64,000 bases of DNA from Channa striata (lineage: Eukaryota > Chordata > Actinopteri > Anabantiformes > Channidae): contig CM065170.1 of the NCBI GenBank assembly GCA_033026295.1, forward strand, positions 16,812,040 through 16,876,039, written 5' to 3'. How positions within the stretch are numbered: the first letter of the stretch is position 1; every line of letters begins with the position of its first letter. The notes beneath the pieces were generated by a model. That model searched no databases. It was not told the origin of the DNA and saw nothing but the letters and a program-made list of their open reading frames with translations. Made by a program: the position numbers and the translations under genes. Positions 39,078-47,075 of this stretch are shown here, one piece after another.

Positions 39078-40120
39078 GTCCTTTTGCGCAAACGCCTAAG
39101 GTGTTTGTGTATGTCTGTGTGTGTGGTCTTCCTGGCTCCTGTGTTATTTTTTCTAACATTGCTTAACCACAAAAAAGCGGAAAGTTACAAAACAGTGGAC
39201 CTAAACTCATATGCCATTACAATCTGCATATACAATTTGTGCAAATGATCTCTTTGCAGCAAATCGAAACAAAACAGGGTTCAGTTTATTGCAGTGATGT
39301 CTATCTGACATAGAGAGCTAGGCAGGTTATCGACAAGCCTTCCCTACACGCCCAGAAAAAAAAAAAAAACTGGCATGCAAAGTAGTGGCAAAAACTGGAG
39401 GACTGGTGCGATGACAGAAAGACATCTATTATGTAAAAGTGCATTCTCAAAAGAACAAATAGTGGCGGGAGAATAGGACATCTTAATGAGATTTCCTGGA
39501 TTGATATCAAAACTCTAAGCGGGCCTGTGTAGGATCTTCCTCCCTGTGGTTAACGTCTTTTCTGTGTTTGGTTACTCTTTCCTTGTCAACTTAGTATCAC
39601 TTGTTTTTGCAACTGCTCTCTTTTAGGTAATAAGACATGTCTTCTGTTTCTTGTGCGTTCTCATCACTTCAACATAGCTGTGATGTATCTTGCTTTTCCA
39701 AAGCACATGAAACGTTTAATTACAAAAGAATAAAGTGCCACTGCTTTTAGCTTTAGGGAGGGTTTGAGATGAGAGCAGGCCAACTGAGCCCCACTACTAC
39801 TATAAAAGGAATGTGATGGGGAAGGGAGGGCCACTGCACCACCAACATTATCAGCCTATCATCTTACCAAAAAGACAGGCAGCTTCAATGCACAGTCTAA
39901 ACAGGAGGAAATAAAAATAAGAATAAAAAAAATCTTGCTTACCCCAGTCCAAAAACTCCAGGATATTTTTCTCTCTTCTGAGAGGGGAGTTGTTGCACTC
40001 ATCGTACAGGCAGACCAGGATATCCAGCAGCGTTTCCACACTCAGGCACTGGCTGTTAGACTGAGCTGGCCCGTCAAGGATCAGTTTCTCCAGCTTCTTC
40101 AAACGTACCTCTCCCGACAT
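6128..40120 (-). CDS. cdc42bpa: MRCK-alpha (CDC42-binding protein kinase alpha), 5' part: coding exons 1-5
   Basis: This is a serine/threonine kinase of the DMPK/ROCK/MRCK family, a Cdc42 effector that promotes actomyosin contraction at the cell cortex and lamella. Five exons join in frame: 39943-40120, 15095-15186, 9173-9256, 7166-7261 and 6128-6276. They give residues 1-199 plus two bases of codon 200. Seen: an MRCK-specific N-terminus starting MSGEVRLKKLEKLILDGPAQ, glycine loop GRGAFGEV (about 84-91), ATP-binding lysine K106 in VFAMKIL, helix-C glutamate E125 in FREERDVL, hinge YLVMDYYVGGDL (151-162), and YVHR ending at 200. The catalytic aspartate and all C-terminal domains lie beyond the left edge; the human protein is about 1,730 residues. 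The N-terminus matches alpha (SGEVRL, DGPAQ, YDECNNSPLRREK) much better than the beta paralogue. Teleosts may carry two copies, so an a/b suffix cannot be assigned. All introns are GT-AG. Confidence 0.96.
6775..6808. repeat. (GT)n microsatellite
   Basis: About 34 bp of GT dinucleotides in cdc42bpa intron 4. Confidence 0.97.
7166..7261 (-). CDS. cdc42bpa: cdc42bpa coding exon 4 (residues 119-150)
   Basis: This 96-bp exon has phase 0 ends, a CTTTAG acceptor and a GTAACA donor. It reads [20 protein letters not shown] then TLHYAFQDDNNL, helix C and strand 4 of the kinase N-lobe. E125 is the expected salt-bridge partner of K106. It is too short and interrupted to stand out as a long ORF and was found by splice-frame continuity and family similarity. 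Confidence 0.96.
7949..7986. repeat. (CA)n microsatellite
   Basis: 38 bp of CA dinucleotides in cdc42bpa intron 3. Confidence 0.97.
9173..9256 (-). CDS. cdc42bpa: cdc42bpa coding exon 3 (residues 91-118)
   Basis: This 84-bp exon is in phase 0 at both ends, with a TTGCAG acceptor and GTGAGT donor. It encodes the end of the glycine loop (VAVVK) and the VFAMKILNKWEMLKRAE segment with the ATP-binding lysine at residue 106, the same number as in human MRCK-alpha. Confidence 0.97.
9905..9966. repeat. (GT)n plus TATG/TATA-rich tract
   Basis: About 30 bp of GT grade into GTATGTATATGTATGTATAT, a compound microsatellite. Confidence 0.95.
12110..12716 (+). mobile_element. Nonautonomous DNA-transposon-like repeat family B, copy 1
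   Basis: It shares an ordered set of blocks with 31485-32056. These include TTTACGTGGACTTAAGTAAC at the left, GAAAACTGGTTACTAGAAAT, a TTTTAACTGTATAATGA block, GGGGGAGAGAAAGGA, and a right end CCCTGGTTCCTAG. Inside are several copies of a GGTTACT/AGTAACC motif in both orientations, and the two ends are inverted relative to each other. There is no coding capacity. The superfamily is not identified. Confidence 0.6.
13890..14920 (-). mobile_element. Degenerate Tc1-like DNA transposon with both terminal repeats
   Basis: The left end begins CACTACTCAAATAAATAAAA and the right end, reversed, shows the matching AAGTGTTTCTTTT...ACTG. TA dinucleotides flank both sides (13888-13889, 14921-14922), as expected for Tc1/mariner insertion. 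On the minus strand the transposase reads MRRYLDPTEVAQAVQLLQDG (about 14663 leftward), then NRFTLSACDRR, then ISMEVLTDLYRLDNDTLSAI with RYWDEILGP. These fragments are in different frames, and the central part between the DNA-binding and DDE regions is deleted, so the copy is dead. At about 1.03 kb it is shorter than full-length fish Tc1 elements (about 1.3-1.6 kb). Confidence 0.92.
14186..14665 (-). pseudogene. Tc1 transposase pseudogene
   Basis: Broken remains of a Tc1-family DDE transposase inside the element. The N-terminal helix-turn-helix start lies near 14600-14665, a FTLSACDRR block (following the first catalytic D region) near 14480-14520, and the MVWRGISMEVLTDLYRLDND block at 14330-14428. 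A large internal deletion joins the HTH part directly to the catalytic part near 14550, and frameshifts separate the fragments. Confidence 0.85.
15095..15186 (-). CDS. cdc42bpa: cdc42bpa coding exon 2 (residues 60-90)
   Basis: A 92-bp exon follows a CCACAG acceptor and precedes a GTAATG donor. It reads AKPFTSKVKQMRLHKEDFEI, then LKVIGRGAFGE, which covers the entry into the kinase domain and most of the glycine-rich ATP loop. It is about 24.8 kb from exon 1. Confidence 0.97.
20075..20275 (-). repeat. Dispersed repeat family A, copy 2 (inverse orientation)
   Basis: Reads AGTGAGGACCAAAG, then TGAAGGTCAAGACTGGGTTT, AGGGTCGGGGTTAGAAC, and ATTATGTCAATGAGTG. It is the reverse complement, block by block, of 2610-2815. 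It is also followed by a TG-rich microsatellite at about 20278. Confidence 0.65.
24715..24860 (+). mobile_element. tRNA-derived SINE fragment
   Basis: A tRNA-like promoter region is visible, with an A-box-like stretch near GGCTTGACTGG and a B-box-like GGGTTTGATTCCC at about 24779-24791. It is followed by CCACCCATACTATAAATG and a tail GATGAAAGCATCCACTAAGC. The tail resembles the GATAAAAGCGTCTGCTAA motif shared by many teleost SINEs. The copy is diverged. Confidence 0.6.
27215..27545 (+). repeat. Dispersed repeat family C, copy 1
   Basis: Shares ordered blocks with 34600-34915: AGTTGCACTTCATGTAACAC versus AGTTGCATTTCAAACATATA, CACAGCAGGAGATCGCTC versus CACAGCGGGAGATCATCTG, TCCTGACAATTTGGGACAG versus TCCCAACAATTTGGGACAG, and ACATTTGCATTC versus ACATTTGCGTTC. 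Both copies have the same orientation. I do not recognise the family and it has no coding capacity. Confidence 0.6.
27880..28045 (-). mobile_element. Teleost SINE/LINE-type repeat fragment
   Basis: Contains TGGTGGACGCTTTTATATAA and, further on, AGGGTTAAGTGTTTTGCCC. I recall these as the paired hallmarks of a very widespread fish interspersed repeat (TGGCAGACGCTTTTATCC... AGGGTTAAG...CTTGCCC). The first block is the reverse complement of the tail type seen in the SINE at 24715-24860. Confidence 0.55.
30509..30572. repeat. (CA)32 microsatellite
   Basis: 64 bp of uninterrupted CA, the longest pure dinucleotide tract in the window, in cdc42bpa intron 1. Confidence 0.98.
31485..32056 (+). mobile_element. 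Nonautonomous DNA-transposon-like repeat family B, copy 2
   Basis: Same block order as 12110-12716: TTTACATGCACTTAAGTAAT at the left, GAAAACTGGTTACTGGAAAT, GCAGATTTTAATTGTATAGT, GGGGGAGAGAAAGGA, and right end CCTGGTTACTTGTAAATGTA. The right end is the inverse complement of the left (TTTACA...AGTAACCAGG) with an 8-base difference. That is the terminal inverted repeat structure of a small DNA transposon. Confidence 0.6.
34600..34915 (+). repeat. Dispersed repeat family C, copy 2
   Basis: Homologous to 27215-27545 in the same order and orientation, about 7 kb away in the same intron. The two are moderately diverged, which suggests an old interspersed family rather than a recent local duplication. 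Confidence 0.6.
39030..39072. repeat. (CA)n microsatellite
   Basis: 43 bp of CA dinucleotides near the exon 1 end of cdc42bpa intron 1. Confidence 0.97.
39943..40120 (-). CDS. cdc42bpa: cdc42bpa coding exon 1 (residues 1-59, start codon)
   Basis: The start ATG reads leftward from 40120 and the exon ends DW plus one base before GTAAGC at 39942. It encodes the N-terminal helical cap that precedes the kinase domain in MRCK/ROCK/DMPK and mediates dimerisation in that family. The frame is open 22 codons further upstream, but the MRCK-alpha consensus begins at this MSGEV methionine. Phase 1 junction: the final G joins CC of the next exon to make Ala60. Confidence 0.96.
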
Positions 40121-40574
40121 GATTATTCCAGTTTGATGGTTTTTGAAGTAATGATGATGGAGGAGGTGAAGGGGAGGAATGAGCAAACACCTCCTCGGCC
40201 TGTTAGTTAGCGCAGAGGGGCCTGTAAAGAAGTTCTCTCACCTTGAATATGTCTAACAAATAATACAACTTTCAGGCAGAGAGCAAGCCGGAGCTAATTC
40301 CGCTTTAAAACCGACTTATTCATGATCTCCCACTTGAGATCCAGTATCTAGGAGGTGGTCAAGATTCCCAATTTCATAATAATTATCCCCACAAGGCACA
40401 TAAGAAAAGAAGTAGTCACTATTACAAACCCTGGCTGCCCCAGGCCGGGTGATCTTGTTAGCTGGCAGTTTTATAGTCTCCTCTGTGTGGGAAAATAGTC
40501 GAGCTGTTGTGGTTTAACAGATCCACCTGAGTTGTTGTGGCAGATATTTGGGATCCTCCATTCTTGCAGCAACC

Positions 40575-40577
40575 AAA

Positions 40578-40603
<26 letters not shown>
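40575..40603. repeat. A29 homopolymer in the presumed cdc42bpa 5' leader or promoter
   Basis: 29 consecutive A on the plus strand (T29 on the gene strand), about 455 bp upstream of the start codon. Long poly(dA:dT) tracts disfavour nucleosomes and are common near promoters. The exact length is likely to be polymorphic or miscounted. Confidence 0.95.
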
Positions 40604-40609
<6 letters not shown>

Positions 40610-40639
40610 CAGATCTGCAATGCTACAAAGCCCCAGCGC

Positions 40640-41640
40640 CCCTCCTCTGCTCCAGGAATGGAAGGGCGACACAGGCTTAGTTAGCAGCCTGCTAGGCTAG
40701 CGATTTAACTAGCCAGCGAGCTAACGTTAACGCTACTTTTCCCCGTTCCTAAACGCAGTCATTGCTCCCTCTTTCCCAGGAGTTGACATGTAATATACAC
40801 AGTGTTAAGGAAGAATAACTGAATCCAGCTCCTTTCGACAGTTGGGCTATTTCTCACCCAACTGGAAAAATGCCCCCTTGTTTTCACAACTCAGGACTGG
40901 CAGATTTGTTCTTTAAATCCCATTCTTCGTCCAGAAAAACCGAACGACTCACTAGTTTCTTCACAGTTGAAAACGACGGTTAGTTCAGGAGTCCCGAGAG
41001 AGCCCGTAAGTTAGCCGTCAAAAAACACGGCTCCTTTCTGAAGGTTACGGAGGAGCTCGCTTCACGTCAGGAGGAAAGCTGGAGTCTAGTCCTGGTTGTT
41101 CCAAATACGGGACGTAGCCTAAACTCCCCCCTGTCCTTTCCTGTGCCTGGCCTGCCTCCCCCGCCGGTCGGTCGCTTCTCGCCGTCTTTGCACAGTCAAG
41201 CTAGCAGCAGCTCGCTGGCAGAGACTCCAGTGAAAGAGACGGCCGAGCAGACAGCGCTGTCCGTAACGTCGCACTGGATTATGGGAAGCAGAGTCGGGAT
41301 GGAGCAGTGTGAAGGGCTAACGAACGGACGCATTAACAAACTCCGTTCAAACTCTCCCTCCGTGACATTGTTTCATATCTCTTTTTTTACTTAACTATGA
41401 ATGCGACACGTTTTGGAGCTGCTCTCCTGTCACGCGCGCTTGGGAAAAGTACGCTCGTTGTCCGACGTCCACGCATGCGCAGAGCGCCGAATCCTCGACG
41501 TCAGCCATGTTCGCCGTGGCCCGACGGGAATGTGAATGTGTCCATCTCCGAGCGTTAGTGCGTCTCTGGTCGCTGCTGCAGGCAAAATCCCAGATCATCA
41601 TCATGGCGCCCGTCACAGCATCTGCTGTGCGGAGGGGGTG
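40640..41640 (-). promoter_or_regulatory. cdc42bpa: CpG-rich promoter zone of cdc42bpa
   Basis: The CpG density rises sharply here compared with the AT-rich intron. Landmarks are an NRF1-type palindrome ACGCATGCGCAG at 41471-41482, a CRE/ATF-like GACGTCA at 41497-41503, YY1-like GCCATG and ATGGCG motifs, and a run of GCTAACGTTAACGC-like motifs near 40720. No TATA box was seen in the gene direction. The transcription start and any 5' UTR intron cannot be fixed from sequence alone. The stretch 40121-40640 is probably 5' leader. Confidence 0.65.
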
Positions 41641-42538
41641 GGGGTGTGGGGGGGTGTTGTGGTGGGGGCTGTCAGTGTTGTGAATGGAAACTGCGGGCTG
41701 TCTGTCAGTCTGCCGGTGGCGTGGTGAGCACAGGACATTTCCCCCAAACTGGAGCAGCAATCACCGCTGCCCCTTTAACTCCCGTGGATGGACGTGTGCG
41801 CACTGGGCTTGCGTCAGTATAACCCGTTGTGTCACATGCAAACTTGTCTGTGTTGCATTAATTCACTTGGTGCTAAACTGGCTACATGAAGACTTTTTTT
41901 TAATCTGTATAAGAATACCACTGCACAGTGCACCTGCATCCCCGCCGCCTGCACTGGGGGGCCACTTTAACTACTGAACTGCATCACACCTCCATAGGTG
42001 ATGTCAGAAATGTGAAATATGACGACTCATCCGCCCTTTGCCTTTGGCCTCAAGTCATTGGGAATCAAGTCATTTAACAATAATGAAATATTATTGCAAT
42101 GTTCACACTATATTTGGCCAGGATATGACTCCTCTGAGTTCCTAGAGCCAGAGTGAGTCATATGAGAACCAAATACAAAGCCACACAGTCCCACAGTTTT
42201 CAGTGAATCAAGCTACTTAAACGAGAGATTACTTAATTGCTCTTTTTGTTTGTTCTGGGCTACTAAGTATAGTAGCAAGGGCGGAACAGATGACCTGTTT
42301 TCCTGGCACAATGCTAGTTAAGAGTGGTAGTGTTGCCTTAAATAATGATGTCACATATCTAAAAATAAAAGTAATATGTCAAAAGTGATATGTGCCACTT
42401 TAATTCAGCTCTGTGTGTGAGGTTTTATGCAGTTTCACAGTGTGTTACATAGACGTTTTTATAATTGCTCAAATGATTAATGGTCTGCATAGCAGTTGAA
42501 TCATAGGGCGTTTACAGGGAGACAAGCATAGAAGCCTT

Positions 42539-42746
42539 GTGTGTGTGTGTGTGTGTGTGTGTGTCTGTGTATGTGTGCACAGACCAATATTAAATAACAT
42601 GCTTTGATATTTCAGAAAATATTTAAATGAATTCTTGCTGCAATTCCTTTTCATGCCATGGAAAAGAAAGGCCCATAAAATAACACAGTGAAGACATTAG
42701 CACACATACACACAAACACACACACACACACACACATACACACACA
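42539..42746. repeat. Pair of dinucleotide microsatellites, (GT)n and (CA)n
   Basis: A (GT)n tract at 42539-42564 and a (CA)n tract at about 42701-42746 face each other across about 140 bp. They could form an imperfect hairpin when single-stranded. Confidence 0.9.
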
Positions 42747-43426
42747 GGGTGCAACATGTGTCCAATAAAACATTTTGTTGGTGACCAAGTGTAATTTGAA
42801 GCATACTGTCTTGGCATGACAGTTGATCAGAAACAGCCAAGCGACAGTTTAGTCTCTATATTCTACAATGTGTAACCACTTTGGGATGATTGATTATGTT
42901 GGTTTGGAAATTTCCTCCGTCTATGAGAACATGTACAACAGTATGTAACAACATAATAATAGACAATAAAGATGAAAACATGTCTGTGCTCTTTCCCAAT
43001 ATTTCCCAACATATGACTTTCAATGTTGTGTTCTTGCTGCTGCATAACCAGGTCATCTTTTTAAAGGGAAAATCCAATCCAAAATTGAATTCACATGTAT
43101 CGAATCTGTTATAGTGAGCATGGATACTTTCGGTTTTAATTATAATCTTCTGAATACTTTCATCCAGGAGCTATTGATTTGGATATACAGTATCCCTGTG
43201 TACCCCCATAGTTTGGAGTTGTGTTTCATTGTTCTACAGCGTAATGGTGCATAAATGGCCGTGGTGATTGTAACCATTTGTCCTTATGGAGATGACCAGG
43301 GGTCACATAGCTTTCCATTACAATAAACAAATGGGTCGGAGTGAGTGCATGTGTTAAAATTTTCCTCAATTATGAATATGAAATTATAGTAGAGAACTCA
43401 GTCGTTGATGTCAACAGGACATGCAG

Positions 43427-43880
43427 TCACTCGCCACTTTATTAAGTACACCTGTACAATCTAATTCTATTCAAAAACTCTGCCATGAATTTTAATTTTA
43501 AAATGTTATAATTTCTCAGTTTTTAAGATGAAACGGACAGACAGGTGATAGTCCGACTGTCTGTGTTTATTAGTGAAGTCATAATTAGTTGTAGACTTGT
43601 ACTGTAGTGCATTATAAGAAGAGGTGATTATAAAGTTTTGGCCCCCTTACTCAACTTAAAACTATGGTTTCCAAAATATTAGAACAACTTCTCACAATGC
43701 ACACCAGTACAGTACCTGCTTTGACCTCAGTAATAAACAGAGAGTAGAACTGTCACTGCTCTGACATTTTCAACTTTAAAACAGAAATTATATCATTGTA
43801 AAAGTAGACTTCATGGCAGAGTTGTTGTATTTGATTGCATTCGATTGTGCTGATGTACCTTATAAATTGGCCAGTGAGTG
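43427..43880. mobile_element. MITE with long terminal inverted repeats (about 60 bp)
   Basis: The left end reads CACTCGCCACTTTATTAAGT, ACACCTGTACAATCTAATTC and CTCTGCCATGAA. The right end read on the opposite strand gives CACTCACTGGCCAATTTATA, AGGTACATCAGCACAATCGA and CTCTGCCATGAAG. The two arms match over about 60 bases. The inner 330 bp have no open frame of note. GCCACTTTATTAGGTACACC is, from memory, the start of a common teleost repeat. The superfamily is not assigned. Confidence 0.8.
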
Positions 43881-44035
43881 CGGTATAGACTGGTGGAGAG
43901 GTGATTTTACCAAGAGCAAGAGCTTTATTTTGTTTGATTCACCATGTGAAGCATTTCATTAAGGCATTGTAAGTAAATTAACTTAATATATAATATATAG
44001 ATAGATAATACATATTATAGAAACTGCCACCTTTA

Positions 44036-44100
44036 CCAGGTTGCTCTTGGAAAATGATTCCAAATGTCAATGGGACCTCTGCCTGGTTAAATAAAGGTCT
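44036..44100 (+). mobile_element. L2-type LINE 3' tail remnant
   Basis: The stretch ends in CTGCCTGGTTAAATAAAGGT, preceded by TCTTGGAAAATGATTCCAAA and TGTCAATGGGACC. This closely follows the 3' end of a common fish non-LTR element (AATGGGA...CCTGGTTAAATAAAGGT). There is no coding remnant. Confidence 0.55.
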
Positions 44101-44311
44101 GTCATGCAAATATATAGCAGCAAATATTATTTGTTAACCCATATCTTAAAAAAGGTTAAAAAAACATGTAATAAAGTAGAATACGTTGAACTATATAAAG
44201 AAATACGAAATGCAGCTTCAATTACGTTAAATTAGGTTGTTTATTTCATTTGTTTTGCAGTAGAAGAAGACATCCATGGTACATGCCAGAGAAATTCCAG
44301 GAACAGGTAAA

Positions 44312-44695
44312 AAACTGAAACAACAAACAAGCCTCATTAAAAATTTGATGTAAATAAAAAGTATATAAATATGTATCCTCAGTAAAATGAAAGGCAGATA
44401 TTTCTAGTTGCAGTACCATATATGCAGAAAATAGAAATGTAACCGATGAAAATCTTTCAGCTGTTACATTGATTTTACATTGTGATTTTACTGTCCCAAT
44501 CTGAAACTGAAACAACAAACAAGCCTCATTAAAAATTTGATGTAAATAAAAAGTATATAAATATGTATCCTCAGTAAAATGAAAGGCAGATATTTCTAGT
44601 TGCAGTACCATATATGCAGAAAATAGAAATGTAACCGATGAAAATCTTTCAGCTGTTACATTGATTTTACATTGTGATTTTACTGTCCCAATCTG
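44312..44695. repeat. Perfect tandem duplication, 2 x 192 bp
   Basis: The block CTGAAACAACAAACAAGCC...CTGTCCCAATCTG occurs twice head to tail with a period of 192 bp. I compared the copies line by line and found no difference. Because 192 is divisible by three, an open frame on the minus strand simply repeats 64 residues. Zero divergence implies a very recent event or an assembly artefact. Confidence 0.95.
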
Positions 44696-44740
44696 TAGTG
44701 CCCCCCCCCGTAAACCCTGTTTCTGCCTGTGGTGATACAA

Positions 44741-44756
44741 TAGCGCCTTCTGGTGC
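44741..44756 (-). promoter_or_regulatory. CTCF-like motif
   Basis: TAGCGCCTTCTGGTGC, read on the minus strand as GCACCAGAAGGCGCTA, agrees with the CTCF core (CCASYAGRKGGCRS) at nearly all positions. It lies between cdc42bpa and lefty. Motif match only. Confidence 0.35.
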
Positions 44757-46792
44757 ACAAAACGTCTTCCCACAACCGCTGGGTTTCTCTGAATGACTTG
44801 TGTGACTGTTTTTAGTCTGTCTCAGTCAAAGACATAATCCTGAACCACCGCACATGATCTGGTGTGTTGCTCCACACCTGCCTCCTGCATCCTGCTGAAA
44901 GTCTCCCCAATGTCCATCAATTAAAAGTGAATAAAAATATTTCTTGTCAGCCCTATTTAATCATGTCTGATCCTATTTGGTTAAGTCTGCTGGGATTAAA
45001 TCCCTCTGTCTCAGCGCTGAATGGCCCCTCGTTAGTTGTGTGAAATGCAATTAGACGCTCCTGTACTTTGTGGAGATGTGGAGGCCATTGAGCAATAATT
45101 GGTGGTCCTTGCACAGGTCTAGCGCTCTCCCCCCCTCATCAATGATTATTGTCAGCCAGCTCGATGGATTTGATCCAGACTCCGAGTGAAGCTTTGGCGT
45201 CTGCAGCCATGCTTGGGAGGGGGAGAAAAAAATCAGGATTGTGAGGCCCATTATGGTGCAAAGTAGAGCGCTTCATTTCCCCAAATATTTGACGTTGAGA
45301 TAAAGCAGACAACATGAGATCAGGAAGTCGGTGACAATGCAGACATGTGAATAATGAGGAATTTGCGCTGACCACCAACTCAAGTTCAATATTGACTTTA
45401 TGGAGCAGCTCCGCCTTGTTCCCATGGAGACGCGGCAAATCCCGTGCTGTGATATAATGTACACACACGTTCGTGCAGCCGACGCCAAAAAAAAAAAAAA
45501 AAAAGATGCTCCGGATGATTTTCTCTCAGATTTGAACAAACAGCCATTTTTCTGCAATCAAAGGGGATTTGGTGTCTCACAAATGGAGGGGAATTACCTA
45601 TAAGTTTGGCTGCTTTTGAATGCAAACGGGTGGATGTTAATTAACACCTGTGTTGTTGATTGTAGGAGCTTGTTGGCCTTTGATTGAAAAGAAATGGCAC
45701 CTTGGAACATCAGATGTGGCTTTGAACTATAGGCAACTTGCTTTTGGGAAGAGAGACTGAGAAATGTCACACAATAGGCATCTAAGGTTGCCCTTAAATT
45801 AGGGGTTGTAATGTGAGGGAGGTAGAGGTATGTATTTTAGGCTCTGGAGGACAGGCACTTAGACTGGCCTTTGGCTGGACTGGACAATTAATGTGCTTTG
45901 AATCTACATGTAAAGGTGCATTTACATGAGACTGACATCACACAATGTAACCATCAGACATCAGACCCGTTTGTACATTATTGGTGAGCTGTGAAGGAGA
46001 TGGCTATAGATGAGCTCATTCAAAGATCAGATTTCACTGATAACTCAGTTTCTTTAGCTTGTATCACTGTAGCATTATTGAGAGCTGAGTGCTGCAGCAT
46101 TTTGTACAAATTTGCTATGATTCTTTTTTTGTTGTTGTTTCTATTTTTAGTAGTAGCAGATTTATTCCCCTTTACATTTATTAATCCAGGGACAGCAGTC
46201 TAGACTAAAACTCACACTTCAGACAACACTTGATTTAACATTTTCAAAATACAGTTGGATTCCCTCCAAAAACAAACAAACAGAAATCTTATAATGTATA
46301 GTGCCAATGATACAACACAAACAATCTTAAACATAAAATTCACATTATTACTGATTTATTGAATAATTAATTCCCAGTTTGTAAAAGTTGGGTTCATAAA
46401 CTGCAGATTTTTGCAGTTAATCATGTTCACAGACAAAAGCACACAGCATAATGTATTTGATTGATGTAAAAAAAATAATTTTGTAAGTTGCTTGTGCACA
46501 CACAACTGGACACTGATATTGCATAATAGCTTTAAATCAAGAAACTTGTATCTAATGGCAACATTTATGTTTTATATTGTAAATGGTCCTTTAGAAAAAA
46601 AATGCACTACTACTAATAATGATAACATAGAAAATGTCCTTGTTTCAGTCAGTAATTCATTGTATGGTGACACTATCACAATCTGTGTCAGCACTAATTA
46701 ATAATTTGTTCTACTTGTAGGCTGAAGGGGCTCTAGCTGAAATGAGCAGGTCTGGCAGTCATCTGTCATTTGCTCTTCCTGTGTGCCCCTTT

Positions 46793-47075
46793 AGTCTGTC
46801 TGACATCTCTAAGCAAACACAGCCCAATACACAATCACAGGCAGGGTCCTCTGGGCAGCCAGTGAGAGCACCCCTCTTCTAATGTTTGTGTGACAAAAAA
46901 GGCAAGGCAAATCCTCGCAATGGAATCAGATAATCACCAACCTGCGAAGAGCCTGCCCCAATCCACATTCGACTCCCCTCCCTCTCAACCCCCCGGATTA
47001 ACTGTCTGTTTGACTAATAATTTTAATCTGCTAGAGAGAGGGCCTACAGTGGGTGACAGGGCTCGGAATAAACAT
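46793..47075 (+). promoter_or_regulatory. Putative Nodal-responsive element: three FoxH1-type sites with Smad boxes
   Basis: Three same-strand matches to the FoxH1 consensus AAT(C/A)(C/A)ACA occur: AATACACA at 46826-46833, AATCCACA at 46960-46967 and AATAAACA at 47067-47074. Smad-box sequences GTCTGTCTGAC (46794-46804) and GTCTG (47004-47008) and a Pitx/Otx-type GGATTA (46995-47000) are interspersed. More GTCTG/CAGAC motifs follow at 47240-47370. It lies 1.0-1.3 kb upstream of the lefty start. Lefty genes are known direct Nodal/FoxH1/Smad2 targets. Function here is inferred. Confidence 0.45.

Larger units (their letters stand above)
15187..39942 (-). other. cdc42bpa: cdc42bpa intron 1 (24.8 kb)
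   Basis: A very long first intron, as is usual for this gene. Recognisable contents are a GTGAGGAC-type repeat (about 20075-20275), a tRNA-type SINE fragment (24715-24860), a second repeat with a SINE/LINE-type tail motif (27880-28045), two copies of a 330-bp repeat (27215-27545, 34600-34915), a second copy of the intron 2 repeat (31485-32056), and (CA)n at 30509-30572 and 39030-39072. I found no coding exon in it. Conserved enhancers may be present but cannot be told apart by eye. Confidence 0.85.

Noticed and set aside
6128..40120. Assignment as MRCK-beta
   Set aside because: The N-terminus has the alpha-type MSGEVR, LDGPAQ and YDECNNSPLRREK words rather than the beta-type sequence.
41395..41760. 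Minus-strand open frame containing MADVEDSALCACVDVGQR in the CpG-rich zone
   Set aside because: CpG islands readily give open frames. No recognisable protein, and the frame ends shortly after. An upstream exon of cdc42bpa cannot be excluded, but nothing supports coding.
44246..44773. 175-codon minus-strand open frame containing two identical 64-residue segments
   Set aside because: The length comes from the perfect 192-bp tandem duplication, whose period is divisible by three. No domain, no similarity and AT-driven composition. Kept as a repeat, not a gene.
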